Below are positions 1 to 11,117 of a DNA stretch of 64,000 nt, piece by piece; the first letter of the stretch is position 1; each line of letters opens with the position of its first letter. The notes under the pieces were generated by a model. The model worked only from the letters and a program-made list of their open reading frames with translations. It made no database searches and was not told the origin of the DNA. Source of the DNA: Tenebrio molitor (lineage: Eukaryota > Arthropoda > Insecta > Coleoptera > Tenebrionidae). The position numbers and the translations under genes were made by a program. Where the stretch lies: the NCBI RefSeq assembly GCF_963966145.1, contig NC_091047.1, forward strand, positions 15,500,001 to 15,564,000, written 5' to 3'.

Positions 1-123
1 AGTGCCATCTTGTGACACTTTGTGTAAAAGTTGCTACCACATTTCTGGGCGCACTGTATTTATTTTGTATAAACAACATTAGCTTCTAATTTATCTCAGA
101 ATTTTCCTCAATTGTTAATCATA

Positions 124-396
124 TTGGGTGATTCAAAATGATTGTGGATAAGTATGGCAACTATGTACGAAAATTTATGTGACAACTGTGTGGGTAGGAT
201 AGAATTGACATTTCTGTGACAATTCATAATCGCGCAATTTTAAAAATTGTCAATTTAATGTGCCATGTTATAAAAAAAGTCAAATGTACGCATATGAAAT
301 GTCATACAGATGTCAACTCTCCCCTTCCACACAATTGCCACATAAATTTTTGTACATAGTTGCCATACTTATCCACAATCATTTTGAATCACTCAA
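124..396. mobile_element. TA-flanked MITE, family M1, copy 1
   Basis: A 273-bp element with inverted ends TTGGGTGATTCAAAATGATT and its complement, flanked on both sides by TA. Two further copies lie at 21058-21331 and 52625-52898. The TA duplication fits the Tc1/mariner superfamily (family knowledge). No transposase is present. This copy is the most diverged of the three: it has GGATAAG where the others have GGCCAAG, and its right end reads CACTCAA. Confidence 0.85.
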
Positions 397-674
397 TAGA
401 TTGTTTGTTTACTTTAAAAACACATTTGATGTGTATACAAGTAAGGAATAGTTATTTATTTTACGAGTTCGTGTGTAAATTGGGCTTTTTTTGGTACGAG
501 TGAAACGAGTTGAATACAACGTTTTTTTGTTCGACGACCCTAAAGGTTCCAAATCGCTTAAAATCTTTAAAATTAACTTGACGTTTCGTTTTGACAAGTT
601 GTCACATTTAGCAAAATCCTTTCACATAGGAGAAAATTCTCAAATTCTGACAGTGTCGAACAAAAATAGATATT

Positions 675-801
675 TATGCATTAAGGGAGATATGAACATG
701 ATTTTTCCCTGAGGTTGACGTGGTTATAATCCGAGGGCCTTTGGCCCGAGGAATTATAAGTCAACCGAGGGGAAAAACATGAATATCTCCCGTGGTGCAT
801 A
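675..801. repeat. Imperfect hairpin island with CCGAGGGCC/GGCCCGAGG core
   Basis: Arms of about 60 bases (TATGCATTAAGGGAGATAT on the left; ATATCTCCC then TGCATA on the right) close on a GC-rich core, GGGCCTTTGGCCC, flanked by CCGAGG. It resembles the hairpin islands at 49394-49514, 52406-52511 and 60690-60850 in design, not in arm sequence. No coding capacity is seen. Confidence 0.6.
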
Positions 802-1042
802 CAATATTTTATTTTTTAGCCTCTGTACTTAAAAGTTAAAATTTTATTAAAAATATTTAGCAGGGAAGATTGCGTGAATATGTGGTTGCTATAGTTTCGT
901 TCTCATTAGTTTGTTGTGAACAATGTGGAGGGCGAAAAAATTTGACAAACCCCAAGGGAGATATGAGTTGTTTTTCACAATCTGTATCTATGACGAAAAG
1001 AAACAATATCGTGTTACTAAAAAATAAAATTTGTTTCATTTA

Positions 1043-1179
1043 GGGCCGGTTGCACCAACGCCAATTAAAGTTAACTGTGGGTTAAAATGCTTCGTTACTT
1101 TAGTTACCTATTGTTATAACAATGTTTTCGTATATTTTAATCTGTAGTTAAATTTAACTCACGTTGGTGCAACCGGCGC
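1043..1179. mobile_element. TTA-flanked MITE (GCCGGTTGCACCAACG ends), copy 1
   Basis: A 137-bp near-palindrome with ends GGGCCGGTTGCACCAACGCC and the complementary GGTGCAACCGGCGC, flanked by TTA on both sides. A second 137-bp copy lies at 9048-9184. A 3-bp TTA duplication is typical of PIF/Harbinger-type elements (family knowledge); assignment to that group is inference. Confidence 0.8.
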
Positions 1180-1182
1180 TTA

Positions 1183-1660
1183 GTCGATTTTTTTTAAATA
1201 TTAATTTCATACATTTATTTTATTTGCCAAATCTCTCACCTATTTCATTTATAAACAAACTAATATTCATTACATAATTAGATAAATTCTCAGTAGACAT
1301 CTCAAATTATCTAACTAATGACAATAATGAAGTAAAAAATATCAAAATGCGACCGGCCCAGGAGTTTCATTTTGGGAAGACCCCGAAAGAGTGATCTTTG
1401 ATTAAAAAAAAAAAAACGTTTATTTGCAGTAAAACAAAATTTTGTAGTTTATCTCGGGGTTCATTTTCAATAGGTACTGTGGATATTTTTACATGGGCAC
1501 ATTAGGCTGAAACCTAAAACAGCAAATTTTTAACAAAGAAATCTAATACCTTCTATGTTTCAAAAAGTACATTATTATTATACAGTCTGTGCATTCTCAA
1601 ACTCGAACATAGGCAATTAACATTGTATTGAACGTTTTTGCTGATTCCTGCTCGCCAATT
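1183..1660. other. AT-rich spacer
   Basis: No gene, domain or repeat structure recognised apart from short A-runs. Confidence 0.4.
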
Positions 1661-1679
1661 GAACTTACAGGTAAGGTAA

Positions 1680-1828
1680 TGGTTCAATTCCGACCCAGGG
1701 TGAAATAAAAAAAAAAAAGGCTATATTCTGTCTCGTGATTCGGAAGTCACGTTAAGCCATTGGTCCCGGTCTATTGAGTTGGTTATCATGCCCCTCATAG
1801 ATTTGTAAACCAGTCCTAGACTGTGTAA
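1680..1828 (+). repeat. tRNA-derived SINE fragment
   Basis: Starts with GGTTCAATTCCGACCCAGG, a tRNA-type B box (T-arm), followed by an A-run and about 100 bp of tail. The tail matches, in inverted orientation, the longer copy at 7871-8055 (shared GGCTATATTCTGTCTCGTGA and AACCAGTCCTAGACTGTG). The A-box half is missing or too diverged here. Confidence 0.65.
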
Positions 1829-2190
1829 CAACATTAGATTAAAGGTGCTATTTTTATTTTAAAATTCTAATTTAAAACTTGGCGATTTTTAAATATGACA
1901 TGCCACGATTTTCAAATTGGACAGCATTTGTCAAAAAATTTAGTAATTTGTTGGGTTAAGTCAGCGAATTTTGGTAAATTACTGTCAAAATTATTTACCG
2001 AAAAATGAATAGTTACTCCATACAGATTAAGACAAATTTCTCTTGAATTACCTAAGTTTATGTAAATCGCGGATACTGAATATCCTCAGGAAGTACAAAT
2101 ATCATCCCTACAAGACAGTGTCATCAACAGATTTTTGCTGTTGATGAAGAAAGTAAGAGTAAGAGTGAAACCTGTTAAATACAGGAGCGT

Positions 2191-2340
2191 GCTAATGATC
2201 GTCGCTTTCTGTCGACAATTTGCTTCACAGACGAATCTACTTTTACACTAAATAACGAACCAAATGTTCAAAACACGATGATATTGGGCTCAAGAAAACC
2301 CTCGAGTAAATATTCCTACTAGAACTCGGTATCCTCAAAA
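2191..2340 (+). pseudogene. Mariner-like (DUF4817-type) transposase relic, catalytic region
   Basis: Conceptual translation gives CFTDESTFTLNNEPNVQN, then after a frameshift YWAQENPRVNIPTRTRYPQ. These are the first-aspartate block and the following W..ENP block of mariner-like transposases common in insects. A frameshift and a stop near 2279 separate the two pieces, and no terminal repeats are visible nearby, so this is a dead fragment. It may belong to the same family as the relic at 8657-8995. Confidence 0.65.
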
Positions 2341-2344
2341 TAGT

Positions 2345-3062
2345 TATTTACGAACCAAGTGCGGGAAGATGTCTTCACGCAAGTGGTTCGTAGAATATTT
2401 TTTGTACGAAAATTAAATTAAAATTTTTTGTTTTAATACATTAAACATAAACGAACATAAAACCAAGTAGGCAGTGATCTTTGGTTATTGGAAACAATTG
2501 CTTCACTTGATATTTCAATTTTTGCAAGAATTTGTAAATTTTGTAGGAACAATTTTCAACGATTATAAATCTTTCCGTAATTTTTTAATGGAGGAAAACG
2601 CAGGGTTGTATTTTATGAACTAAATTTTATTATTATAAAGACAGATTTTTTTTTGAATGCCTCAAAGGGCCAGTGTTTTTTGCAATTTTTACATTCGAGT
2701 CGACCGGGAAGCACTCGTTTCGGAGCGAGCGTTGGATGTTGGAAGCGTTGCTTTCAAGGCTATGAGTACAAAAAATTCATATCTGGGCTGGGATTTTTAA
2801 TAACATTTGAAATAAAGGGAAATTTAAATTCAGCAAATTATTTAGATTTATTATTAACTAAGGTATAAACCATTCACGATTATTTCAAATTCGGACTATC
2901 TATGAAAATCTGCCATTTTAGTTGGCAGTATTGTGATTTGTCTTAATAAATCTATTTTAGGTTATAATTCAACCGAACACTGCTCCCAAGTTGTTACATT
3001 TTTTAAATAATTGAACGCATTAGGAACAATAATCGTAAAATTGTAATTGAAATGAAACATAC
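2345..3062. other. Spacer with one small hairpin
   Basis: Contains a short hairpin around 2345-2395 (TTACGAACCAAGTGCG pairing with CGCAAGTGGTTCGTAG). A GC-richer patch at 2695-2760 encodes nothing recognised on either strand. Confidence 0.35.
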
Positions 3063-3234
3063 ATATTTGTAGGGCAGTTCTGGGTAAATTCTTATTAACT
3101 AAATTAATGACGGAATTGACAACAATGCGAATATTTAAAAACGAAACGTCATATGACAGGACCTGACGCCAATCTAACAAAAAAATATCGCGGCCTCCTG
3201 CGTGTTTAAAATAATCGTGAACGGCATATAGGAA
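3063..3234 (-). CDS. Possible single exon of a lipase-family gene (partial)
   Basis: A 172-nt open block lies between a candidate acceptor (TTACAATGCAG at its 5' side) and a candidate donor (T then GTATGT at its 3' side). It begins FLYAVHDYFKHAGGRDIFLL, then DWRQVLSYDVSFLNIRIVVN. The pattern of a helix, then G-rich turn, then hydrophobic strand ending in DW resembles the N-terminal region of pancreatic-type/phospholipase A1-like insect lipases, just before the exon that would carry GHSLG. I could not find that exon or any upstream exon here. It may be an isolated exon of a gene with large introns, a fragment, or a chance open frame. Splice-site placement is inference. Confidence 0.35.
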
Positions 3235-4237
3235 CTGCATTGTAATTTTTTCAAAGAATTTATAATAAAAACTGCTTAAAATGTTAATTACTTTAATATC
3301 TTAATTTAATTCTTTAATGTATCGAAATAATGGCATAATATCTATAAACTGAATGCAATGTTAATTGCCTATGTTCGACTTTGAGAGTGGACACCCGGTA
3401 TAAATATAAAAAATTTAGTTAAAAATATAATAAAAGTAAAATTTTATTAATTTTATTCTCCTATAAAATGTGTTTTTGTTATTATAACCTTATTACTTAT
3501 TAGTTATTAGGAGATCTCATAAGAATATTATTTTTCTTTTCTTGTCATAAACCTATTTCTTGTTAAAAGTTAAATGAGGAAGCTTAAGTCAAAACCATGT
3601 TTGTGTTTCACGCGATTCAAATTAACAGAGCTTAACTAAATGGTAATTGTTCATATAATGAAACAGAGAATTAGCAATTGAGATTGTTTTATAATGACCA
3701 GTCGGATTCGATAAAAACATGAACATAATTTACAATGAACCGTTAATTGTGCAATTATTCGTTAATTAAAGAGTTAAAAAAGAAAACTGTATCAATTAAG
3801 AGGCATTAAGACGTATGCACATGAAATTTAGGGAGTATAGCTCTTCGCTTTCTATGTACATGTACTCAGTTTGAATTTTCATTTTCTCTCTTCCTTTACA
3901 GTACGTCTTTTAAACAAATGAGTAACGTATAAAAATAATCATTACTTAACTAGTAATAACAAGGTAACTAGTTATAATGACCCTAAAACAACCGACTCTT
4001 TGACTAACAAAAATTGAATCTTTAAACATATTAGTTAGCCAGTTAGTCCATGCATTCGAGAGCACGTACATACATATAGGCGTTAGGAACACAAGAATAA
4101 TGTGTGTAAATAAATAAATAAATAAATACTTAAATGTATGTAAAATACATATTCACGAAGTAGTGCCTGTTTTTCGTTAAAAGTAATTTTTAATAAAATT
4201 TTGCTTGTCTAACTCCCTCAATAATAAACTAATCTAA
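3235..4237. other. AT-rich spacer with (TAAA)n microsatellite
   Basis: Nothing gene-like. A TAAA tetranucleotide run of about five and a half units lies at 4107-4128. Confidence 0.5.
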
Positions 4238-4510
4238 ATGAAAGTAAAACCTGCACCGTTCACGAGACCCAATATCAAACAATACATCTTGAATACCTAT
4301 AAAGTTCTACCCTCGGTGCATTGTTCCCTATATGCAGTTATGGTAGGAGAATGCGAGGGCCGCTGGACCCGTGACAGAAAGGGTGTAATTTATATGCCGA
4401 GGGCCACGTCTCCCCTGCCCGCCACCATCAATCATTGTGGAGCTGCAGTGGGTGCTTCAAGGGAGGGTACAAAACACCCCACATATGCAAGTGCAATACC
4501 TAGTAGGTAG
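4238..4510 (+). other. Unexplained GC-rich island with 90-codon open frame
   Basis: In surroundings of roughly 30% GC this stretch is clearly GC-richer (for example GCGAGGGCCGCTGGACCCGT) and stays open for 90 codons from the ATG at 4238. The predicted peptide has no motif that I recognise, no signal peptide and no membrane segment. The reverse strand has stops. It could be an exon of an unknown gene, a non-coding RNA, or the core of an old repeat. I cannot choose between them. Confidence 0.25.
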
Positions 4511-4625
4511 TCTTCACCTAGGGTTATTATGTGTTGATTAACTAGGTGTTTTATATACCTGTTCTCAATTTATTTCACTTAACCCTTTGTATACAATTTC
4601 TATATGATCTACTACTTATCTACTA

Positions 4626-4763
4626 AGGGGGATATTCACGAAACTTTGCAAATTTGCAAATCGTTAACGAAACGGCTAATACAATGCTTCAACAATGTCG
4701 GTTGTCATGGTTTTGAATTTGCAACGCCTTATCGAGCCTTACCGAGTTTCGTGAATGACCCCC
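4626..4763. mobile_element. MITE with GGGGG..TTCACGAAACT ends, copy 1
   Basis: A 138-bp palindromic-ended element (GGGGGATATTCACGAAACTT; right end GTTTCGTGAATGACCCCC). A second copy at 16736-16872, inside the exu gene, matches it closely along its length. Confidence 0.75.
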
Positions 4764-7040
4764 TTACCTGATAACGTTTTAAGCTATACAAGAAACTCAT
4801 TTTTTTATTTGGATATTGAATTCTATTCAGAAAATGACTTGTAAAAAATGTATAGTATCATTTTACAAGAAAAGGGCAGTTTATTTAAGAAATAATCTAG
4901 CTTTGATCTATTGCAGTGTCCAATTTTTCCAATTTTCTAACAAAATGTTCTATGCGATTACTTCAATTACTGGAGTGGTTCTTGAAAGAAATTAACAAAA
5001 AGTAATTTTTATTAAAAAATAAAACTATGTAGAAAAATGGTCTCATGACTCATCAATCAAGTTGAATGCAGAGATCTTGTTTCTCTGAATTAACACTTAC
5101 ATTAACTTACTTGTTTTACGACAAAACTGTAAAAATTCGGATGAAGATTTAGATGACGTTATTTTATTTTCCCAGATTTTTTTAAATTCATGTACATACA
5201 AATACTATAGATAATACAAGTTTTTTTTTAAATGCTAGTACAAAAAAAAACTGGGTCAGCTGGAGATTCTAGAGTCCAGAAAACCATTTTTTTAAATCTA
5301 AAACGGTAGGGATAAACTAACCTTGTCCATGCACATTTTACGCTACAGACACAACAATAGTAAACAATAAGTTAAAAACCATAGCAACCCGACAATGCTA
5401 TAAACAAAAATACAATAACAATTACGTTTTTAATAAAAATAAAAATAAAATAAAATAATAAAAATAAATACAAATACAACCTCAATTACGTTTTTAATTA
5501 CCCTTAATTCAGTAGCGTACTGACAATTTTAATCAAAATTTAATTTATTTTTAGCTTGAAAACGAAAAGATTTTTATTAGATCATTTTTGTGTGTGTGAG
5601 TTCTACTCATCGTCACCTATTACCAGTCTTTTTTGTATTAGCATTTAAAAAACTCCCTGTATAATAATAATAAGATCATTGGAAACTTAAATCAGTCATA
5701 CAGTAATGCTAATCACGAATTGGCAGGTCGGAGTTGCTTATTTTCATACAACAATGACATTGTTGGTTTTTAGCCGACTCACCCGAGATTTATCACTCGG
5801 ATGAGTGGTCATATATGGAAATCACCGGAAATGAGACAATTGAATGACGTTTATACCCGGAAGTTATCGAAATAGAAGATCTCATCATACAGTTGCGCGG
5901 AAAATATTTTTCAATCATTTAATGAGGCCAGAGTTTTTGTACTGTTTAACGAATTAATTATTTCCTCGAGAAATATGTACAACACAGGGTAAATCTTTAT
6001 GAGTTAACTACATAATTATTTTTAAATAATGTTAATAAGTTGAGGTTATTTAAGCCATATTTGCACTTAACTATAAACTCTGATTACTTTCTAGCTGCGT
6101 GCTTCAATTTGTAGTTCTTAACAATTTTAATATTGGAGAAACTTTCGTCAAAAAAAAAACTGAAAAATGAAAAATGAAAGGTTCTCATTAAACTGCTTTT
6201 AAACTGTCAAACAAACAAGTAGTGTGTTATTTTTGCTGAAAATTTAAAAAATTATAGGTTTTAAGATACAAAGCAGTTACCATGAAACAGAAACAATAAA
6301 CTTAATTACATATAATTTGATCTGTGTTACTTCTTTCAGTTCTACCTGCTCATTGAAATCACATAAATGTATAAAAAAAAAGAAACCTAGACCTTCGTCA
6401 TTATAGGTTATAACAGGTATTTTTGGCGAATAAATTGCTTCGGTCATAATAACAAACTCTTCGAGGGTTGAAATATTCCGAACGAAATAATTTTTTGCAG
6501 TCGCTTTATAATAAGTACGGTAATTTATAAAATATATACATTTCTGTTGTCATATCTGTATAATACATAACTGATGAAACTCGATTCTTAAAGTGCTCAC
6601 ATTTCAAAACATAATGATCACATCTCTCGCAGATTCTTGGAGACCAATTTACCCAATGATTAAGTCATGCTGAATAAGAAAAACACAATGGACCATTTAT
6701 GTGCATGCATAACTAAAATGCATTAAACAACGTTTAATTAACTGAGATACTATACAAATATGGAAATATGCAAGCCTTGAGTAATTTATAAAAACTGTAT
6801 TAAACGTTTAAGCATCAATTTCAGATGACAGGATTCTTTGTATTTTATTTCCTACTTATGTTTCTGAAAAGAACATCTTAAAATGTACCACTAGTGGTAT
6901 CAGCAAATAAATTATAAATAAATATTTTATTGCTTAATGTGTATGACCAGTGTTTAGACATACTCGTACATACATTATTTTAATGTAAGTTTCAGGAATA
7001 GTTGCACAGGAAAATTAAAAAAAAAAGCTTCTAACCCTAA
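4764..7040. other. Long AT-rich spacer
   Basis: No gene or clear transposon seen. There is A-rich low complexity at about 5425-5475 (AAAAATAAAATAAAATAATA). Confidence 0.4.
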
Positions 7041-7303
7041 GTGCTTATTCACAATGGACATAAGCTTGACATAAGGCATAAGAAAAAGAAATTCATGATA
7101 CATGCAGTGGATATACTATTAATTTTTACGTAACTTATGAGAAGTCACCTCAGTGAACATTATTGTTGTGTGCAAAAAGGCATGAAGAATCATATGCGAG
7201 TTATATGGACACATAAATTATTTTCCAATTGCCCAAATTTACAAAGTATTCTTAGGTATCTCTTATGTATTTCTTATGTTTTATGTCCGTTGTGAATAAG
7301 CAC
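7041..7303. mobile_element. TAA-flanked MITE (GTGCTTATTCACAATGGACA ends)
   Basis: A 263-bp element. The left end GTGCTTATTCACAATGGACA pairs with the right end TGTCCGTTGTGAATAAGCAC, and TAA directly repeats on both sides. It has no coding capacity. Confidence 0.8.
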
Positions 7304-7870
7304 TAACAATGGGCGGTTAGGTAAGTGTTAATTGCGTCATCTCCGTGTATTTTCCCAGATGTTGTTTAAGAAAAAAAACATTATTAAAGTAGGTACAAAA
7401 ATGTTTATTTACTACATATAACAAAATTTATTCTTAAAATACATATACGAGTATGTTCAATAATTTTAAAAATCGTTGAGAAAACTGTAAGGCTCATACC
7501 AGTCAGAAGCGATTAATGTTAATGAAACTGCATAAAGGTGAAAAATGTGGTACATTTGTAGAAACAGTCCTCCTTACGTAACTCAAAAGTTTATGTCTAA
7601 TTTATAGAATATACATTAATGAAAATGTTTATTTAACCTTTTTATATTAAAAAAAATATTCTATTTTTTCCCATTTTTCTGCTTCCGTTTTTACAATTGC
7701 AATGACCTGCAATTTTAATTTTTATTCACTTAAACGTCTCCTAATTATGAGACTTTTGCAAGTAAGTATCAACACATCGACAGCATATTACATACCTATA
7801 TGTTAGCAATGATATAGAAAAGCAATTCTACATTACTTGATTCATGAAATTTAATAGAAAATTTGTTTCA

Positions 7871-8055
7871 CAGTCTAGGACTGGTTTACAAATCAATGGA
7901 GGGCATGATGACCAACTCAATAGATCGGGACCAATGGCTTAACGTAACTTCCGAATCACGAGATAGAATATAGCCCTTTTTTTTTCGCTCTGGGTCGGAA
8001 TCGAACCCGCGACCCTCACGTCCCTGAGCCGAAACGGACTCCCTTAGGCTATATT
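7871..8055 (-). repeat. tRNA-derived SINE
   Basis: On the minus strand it contains GGGTTCGATTCCGACCCAGA (canonical B box), preceded by GGCTCAGGGA, a plausible degenerate A box. It continues through an A-run into the same tail as the copy at 1680-1828. Two copies sharing a tRNA-like head and a common unrelated tail is the normal architecture of a SINE. Confidence 0.7.
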
Positions 8056-8160
8056 CTACTTAAACCTTCTAACTATATAGGTGGTCCCGATATAACCTGC
8101 CAGAAGAAATCCAGTAATAGGTGACTATGAGTTGAACTCATACACAGTAAATGTGGTAAT

Positions 8161-8447
8161 TGTTCACTTTAACTACTTCTGGAATTTTCGCGTTCTTTCT
8201 GGCTAGACAGCCTCAGGACGTCCTCCTAGATCGTTTCCCACCATTCAAACCTTGTGCAAATGCCTTTTTTTGCTCTCCTGTTGTGTTTCAAGGTCGTGTC
8301 AAGGTCGCGCCAATGTCTTAGTATAACTAAAGGGTAAGGAAAATTCATTTGCACAAGGTTTTAGTGGTGGAAAACTATGTAGGGGGACGCCCTGAGGCTG
8401 TCTAGCCAGAAAAAACGCGAAAATTCCAGAAGTAGTTAAAGTGAACA
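8161..8447. mobile_element. Foldback MITE nested in 8078-11115
   Basis: Arms of over 60 bp: TGTTCACTTTAACTACTTCT at the left pairs with AGAAGTAGTTAAAGTGAACA at the right, continuing through GGCTAGACAGCCTCAGG. No clear target duplication. Confidence 0.75.
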
Positions 8448-8656
8448 ATGACCGAAAATGTTTCTAATAAAAGTCTTTTTGTTTTCGAGATAAAAATAAT
8501 TGAAAATTTGATCAAAATTTGCTGTACGATAATGAGTTAATCGGCTTTAGAAACGTAACTCTGGTTGCTTGGCTGCAATTTCTTTAGCAACGGTACCTGT
8601 AACACCTATGACATTTGTCAAGTTCAATTTTAAATTTGCAAATCCTACAAAAAGTT

Positions 8657-8995
8657 ATGAAGTTCACAAAAGAAGAATACGCCAATTTGCATTTACTTTA
8701 TGGCGAAGTGCGTGGTAATTCAAGAGCGGCAAGGCGACTACGAGCGTTTTCGTTTTCCTGAAGAAGTCCTTCCGTTCCGTTGTACTTTTGTGGAGCTACA
8801 TCTGCGTTTATGTGAGGCTGGTTCTGACTAGTTCCAATACGGAGACGTATCTGATCCTAGATTTAACCCCTTTGGATTTTAATTTTTGGGGCCACACGAA
8901 AGATTTGGTGTAGGAAGTTGAAATAAATACGGAAAACCAGCTCCGGGAACGCATAAGCAGATGCTGCGAACCAGATTAGTAATAACCCAGAAGTG
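8657..8995 (+). pseudogene. DUF4817/mariner-like transposase relic, both ends
   Basis: From the ATG at 8657 the translation MKFTKEEYANLHLLYGEVRG followed by NSRAARR matches the N-terminal helix-turn-helix segment typical of these insect transposases. From about 8857 LTPLDFNFWGHTKDLV and then NTENQLRERI match their C-terminal catalytic block (PLDF.lWG). The middle is deleted and stops interrupt the frame, so it is non-functional. It is the probable original cargo of the element at 8078-11115. Confidence 0.7.
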
Positions 8996-9047
8996 TTTAT
9001 GAAAATTGGCACCTAAAATGTGTATAAATGCCAAGGAAAGGCCCTTA

Positions 9048-9184
9048 GGGCAGGTTTCACCAACGCCAGTTAAAGCTAACTGTAAGTTAAAATGGTTCGT
9101 TACTTTAGTTACCTATTGTTATAACAATGTTTTCGTATATTTTAACCTACAATTAACTTTAACTGGCGTTGGTAAAACCGGCCC
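9048..9184. mobile_element. MITE of the 1043-1179 family, copy 2
   Basis: 137 bp, the same length as copy 1. It shares a central block including TTCGTTACTTTAGTTACCTA. The left flank is TTA and the right flank ATA, so the duplication has decayed. It is inserted just after the transposase relic. Confidence 0.75.
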
Positions 9185-9798
9185 ATAGAACATTTATTAT
9201 AAAATAATTTTTCTAATCTAGCGTACAGTTGATTTCAAAATTATCGAGTACACCTCAAAAATCAAGAAGTCGATTTGTTACAGTTTTTTTCACATGTAAA
9301 GATGCCTTTTTGAAATTTGAGCATCATATTTTTGATATAGGTTAGGTAGGTAAGTTTGACAACATAAATGTCGCTGATATTTTAGACTTTTAGAGCACCA
9401 TAATATTGTCTGTTCTATCCTCTGCACGGTGCTCTTCGCGATATTATTATACTGGGCTACCCACCGTATCGACCACCCTTCTTCTAGGTAATTTGAAAAG
9501 AATGAGCACTTTCGCGTTTTCGGTTAGATTAGGCATTTTGTTTGTCAAAATTGACATTGATCATTGACAAAAAATGTAAGTGCATTTCACACTGTAGAAA
9601 ATTAGGTATACTCTATAATTTTGAAATTAACTGTAGGTACAGTTACCTTTTATTAATTATTATTCTTAGTTAAAGTTGAAAGTACGAGTATGTAAAATAT
9701 AAATAATTTATTCAATCCATTATTTTGGCTGTTTAACCACAATTAAGACGATACTCTTATTACACAGTTCTTCCACAATTTTGCACACACTAGCTCTA

Positions 9799-10037
9799 CA
9801 GTTGGTTGCAAAAAAATCGGGGAACGACAATGTGCCTAATGTAAATTTGATTTTGTCCGTTTGTCAATTAATTGTCTACTTGACACGACCTATCAAATAA
9901 TTTTAAAAAATGTCATTGAATTTTGACGTTAATTCTAACCTATCTCTCGTAAGAAGGTTTCGTTTCACACTATAGAAAAATTGTAAAAATGTGTCAATTT
10001 TATTCTGACAGTTCCCGTTTTTTTTTGCAACCAGCTG
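9799..10037. mobile_element. TA-flanked MITE (CAGTTGGTTGCAAAAAAA ends)
   Basis: A 239-bp element. CAGTTGGTTGCAAAAAAATC pairs with TTTTTTTTGCAACCAGCTG and GGGGAAC with GTTCCC. TA flanks both ends (9797-9798 and 10038-10039). Confidence 0.75.
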
Positions 10038-10263
10038 TACATTTATTTACACTTTGAGGTACATCACTTTATTTATTATTCATTTATCTCAGGCTACAAA
10101 ATCGGCTTTTGTACCTAAATAACCTGTTGAATTAACGCACACAGCGTACAGCGTTTTCAATAAATGTCATTAATTTGATTCAGTTTGTCAGATTTGTCAC
10201 AAACGATTCAGATATGTTGCTTAGATACTGTCATCCTTACAAACACCAACAATTAATTCCTAC

Positions 10264-10627
10264 TAAAGTCCATTCAAAAATTTAAAAAAACCACCAACGT
10301 CGCATTTTCCTCGATAATTTACTATCGGCAACGCTGTTTAGTGTAAAATTTGGTGACAATTGTAATTTTGAGGTTAAGTGTTTATTAAATGTCTTGTTTT
10401 TTTGGGCATGTTTAAGTAAAAATAATAAGAATCAATAAATAAATGAAACGTGCTGCTAAGAAAATAATATGAACGAAATTCAAAGCAATTGAATTTTATT
10501 TTGAATCAAATAAATGTCATAATTTAGAGTTACCAACATAGTATGAAAAAATATCTACCTAGGGTTTTTAAATTTCACCAACCCAAAGCAACAGGTGGTG
10601 GTTTTTTGATTTTTGAATGGACTTTAG
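10264..10627. mobile_element. MITE with TAAAGTCCATTC ends (short form)
   Basis: The ends TAAAGTCCATTCAAAAATTT and TTTTTGAATGGACTTTA enclose an AT-rich interior of about 320 bp. The first 12 bases match the ends of the 1.08-kb element at 50826-51903, suggesting a shared transposase. Confidence 0.65.
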
Positions 10628-10633
10628 GTATAG

Positions 10634-10955
10634 TCCAATTTTTACCATTTTGAGGTGATGTCACGATTTCCTTCGTCGCTTTCTCTTTATTGAAACAACA
10701 GAAACAGAAAAAAACAAAAAAAAAGGCACGTTTATTTATTGATGGTCACTTTGAGGTTATTTTATGCTCTTGTCAATTTGACAATTTTTAATTTCTTTCA
10801 CTAATTACCTACCTGACCTAACCTTTCGAAGCAATTGTCAACAAATTTGAAACATTATCGTTATTTATGATCAATTCAAATTTGTTTCTGATCCTAGCTA
10901 AACATACGTGAAGTTACTAGATAATGACGTCATCGCAAAAGGGTAAAAATTGGAT
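10634..10955. mobile_element. MITE with TCCAATTTTTACC ends
   Basis: TCCAATTTTTACCATTTTGA with TGATGTCA on the left pairs with TGACGTCATCGCAAAAGGGT then AAAAATTGGA on the right. No coding capacity. Confidence 0.6.
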
Positions 10956-11117
10956 TTACGTATTTTTGTGGTCAGCAGCGTCGAATGGGTGTGGATAGAG
11001 GTTAATTTATCCCCATTATTTTGGACCTAATAAAAAGAGGTTTTCCGGACTTGTTAGATCCTTTTAATGGCCCAGAATTTTTTTGGTAGGTTAAAGGTTA
11101 TATCGGGACCACCTGTA

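Larger units (their letters stand above)
8078..11115 (+). mobile_element. Decayed ~3-kb mariner-like transposon with nested MITEs
   Basis: The ends AGGTGGTCCCGATATAACCT and AGGTTATATCGGGACCACCT are perfect inverted repeats and sit next to TA on each side (8076-8077 and 11116-11117). The interior holds a broken transposase (8657-8995) and five shorter inverted-repeat elements, at 8161, 9048, 9799, 10264 and 10634. The host element must therefore be older than all five. Confidence 0.7.

Noticed and set aside
4300..4370. Possible microRNA precursor in the GC-rich island
   Set aside because: GGTGCATTG looks vaguely like a known seed, but no convincing hairpin pairs around it.
7990..8050. Functional tRNA gene
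   Set aside because: There is a good B box but no complete cloverleaf, and it is attached to a repeated unrelated tail also found at 1680-1828, so it is a SINE head.
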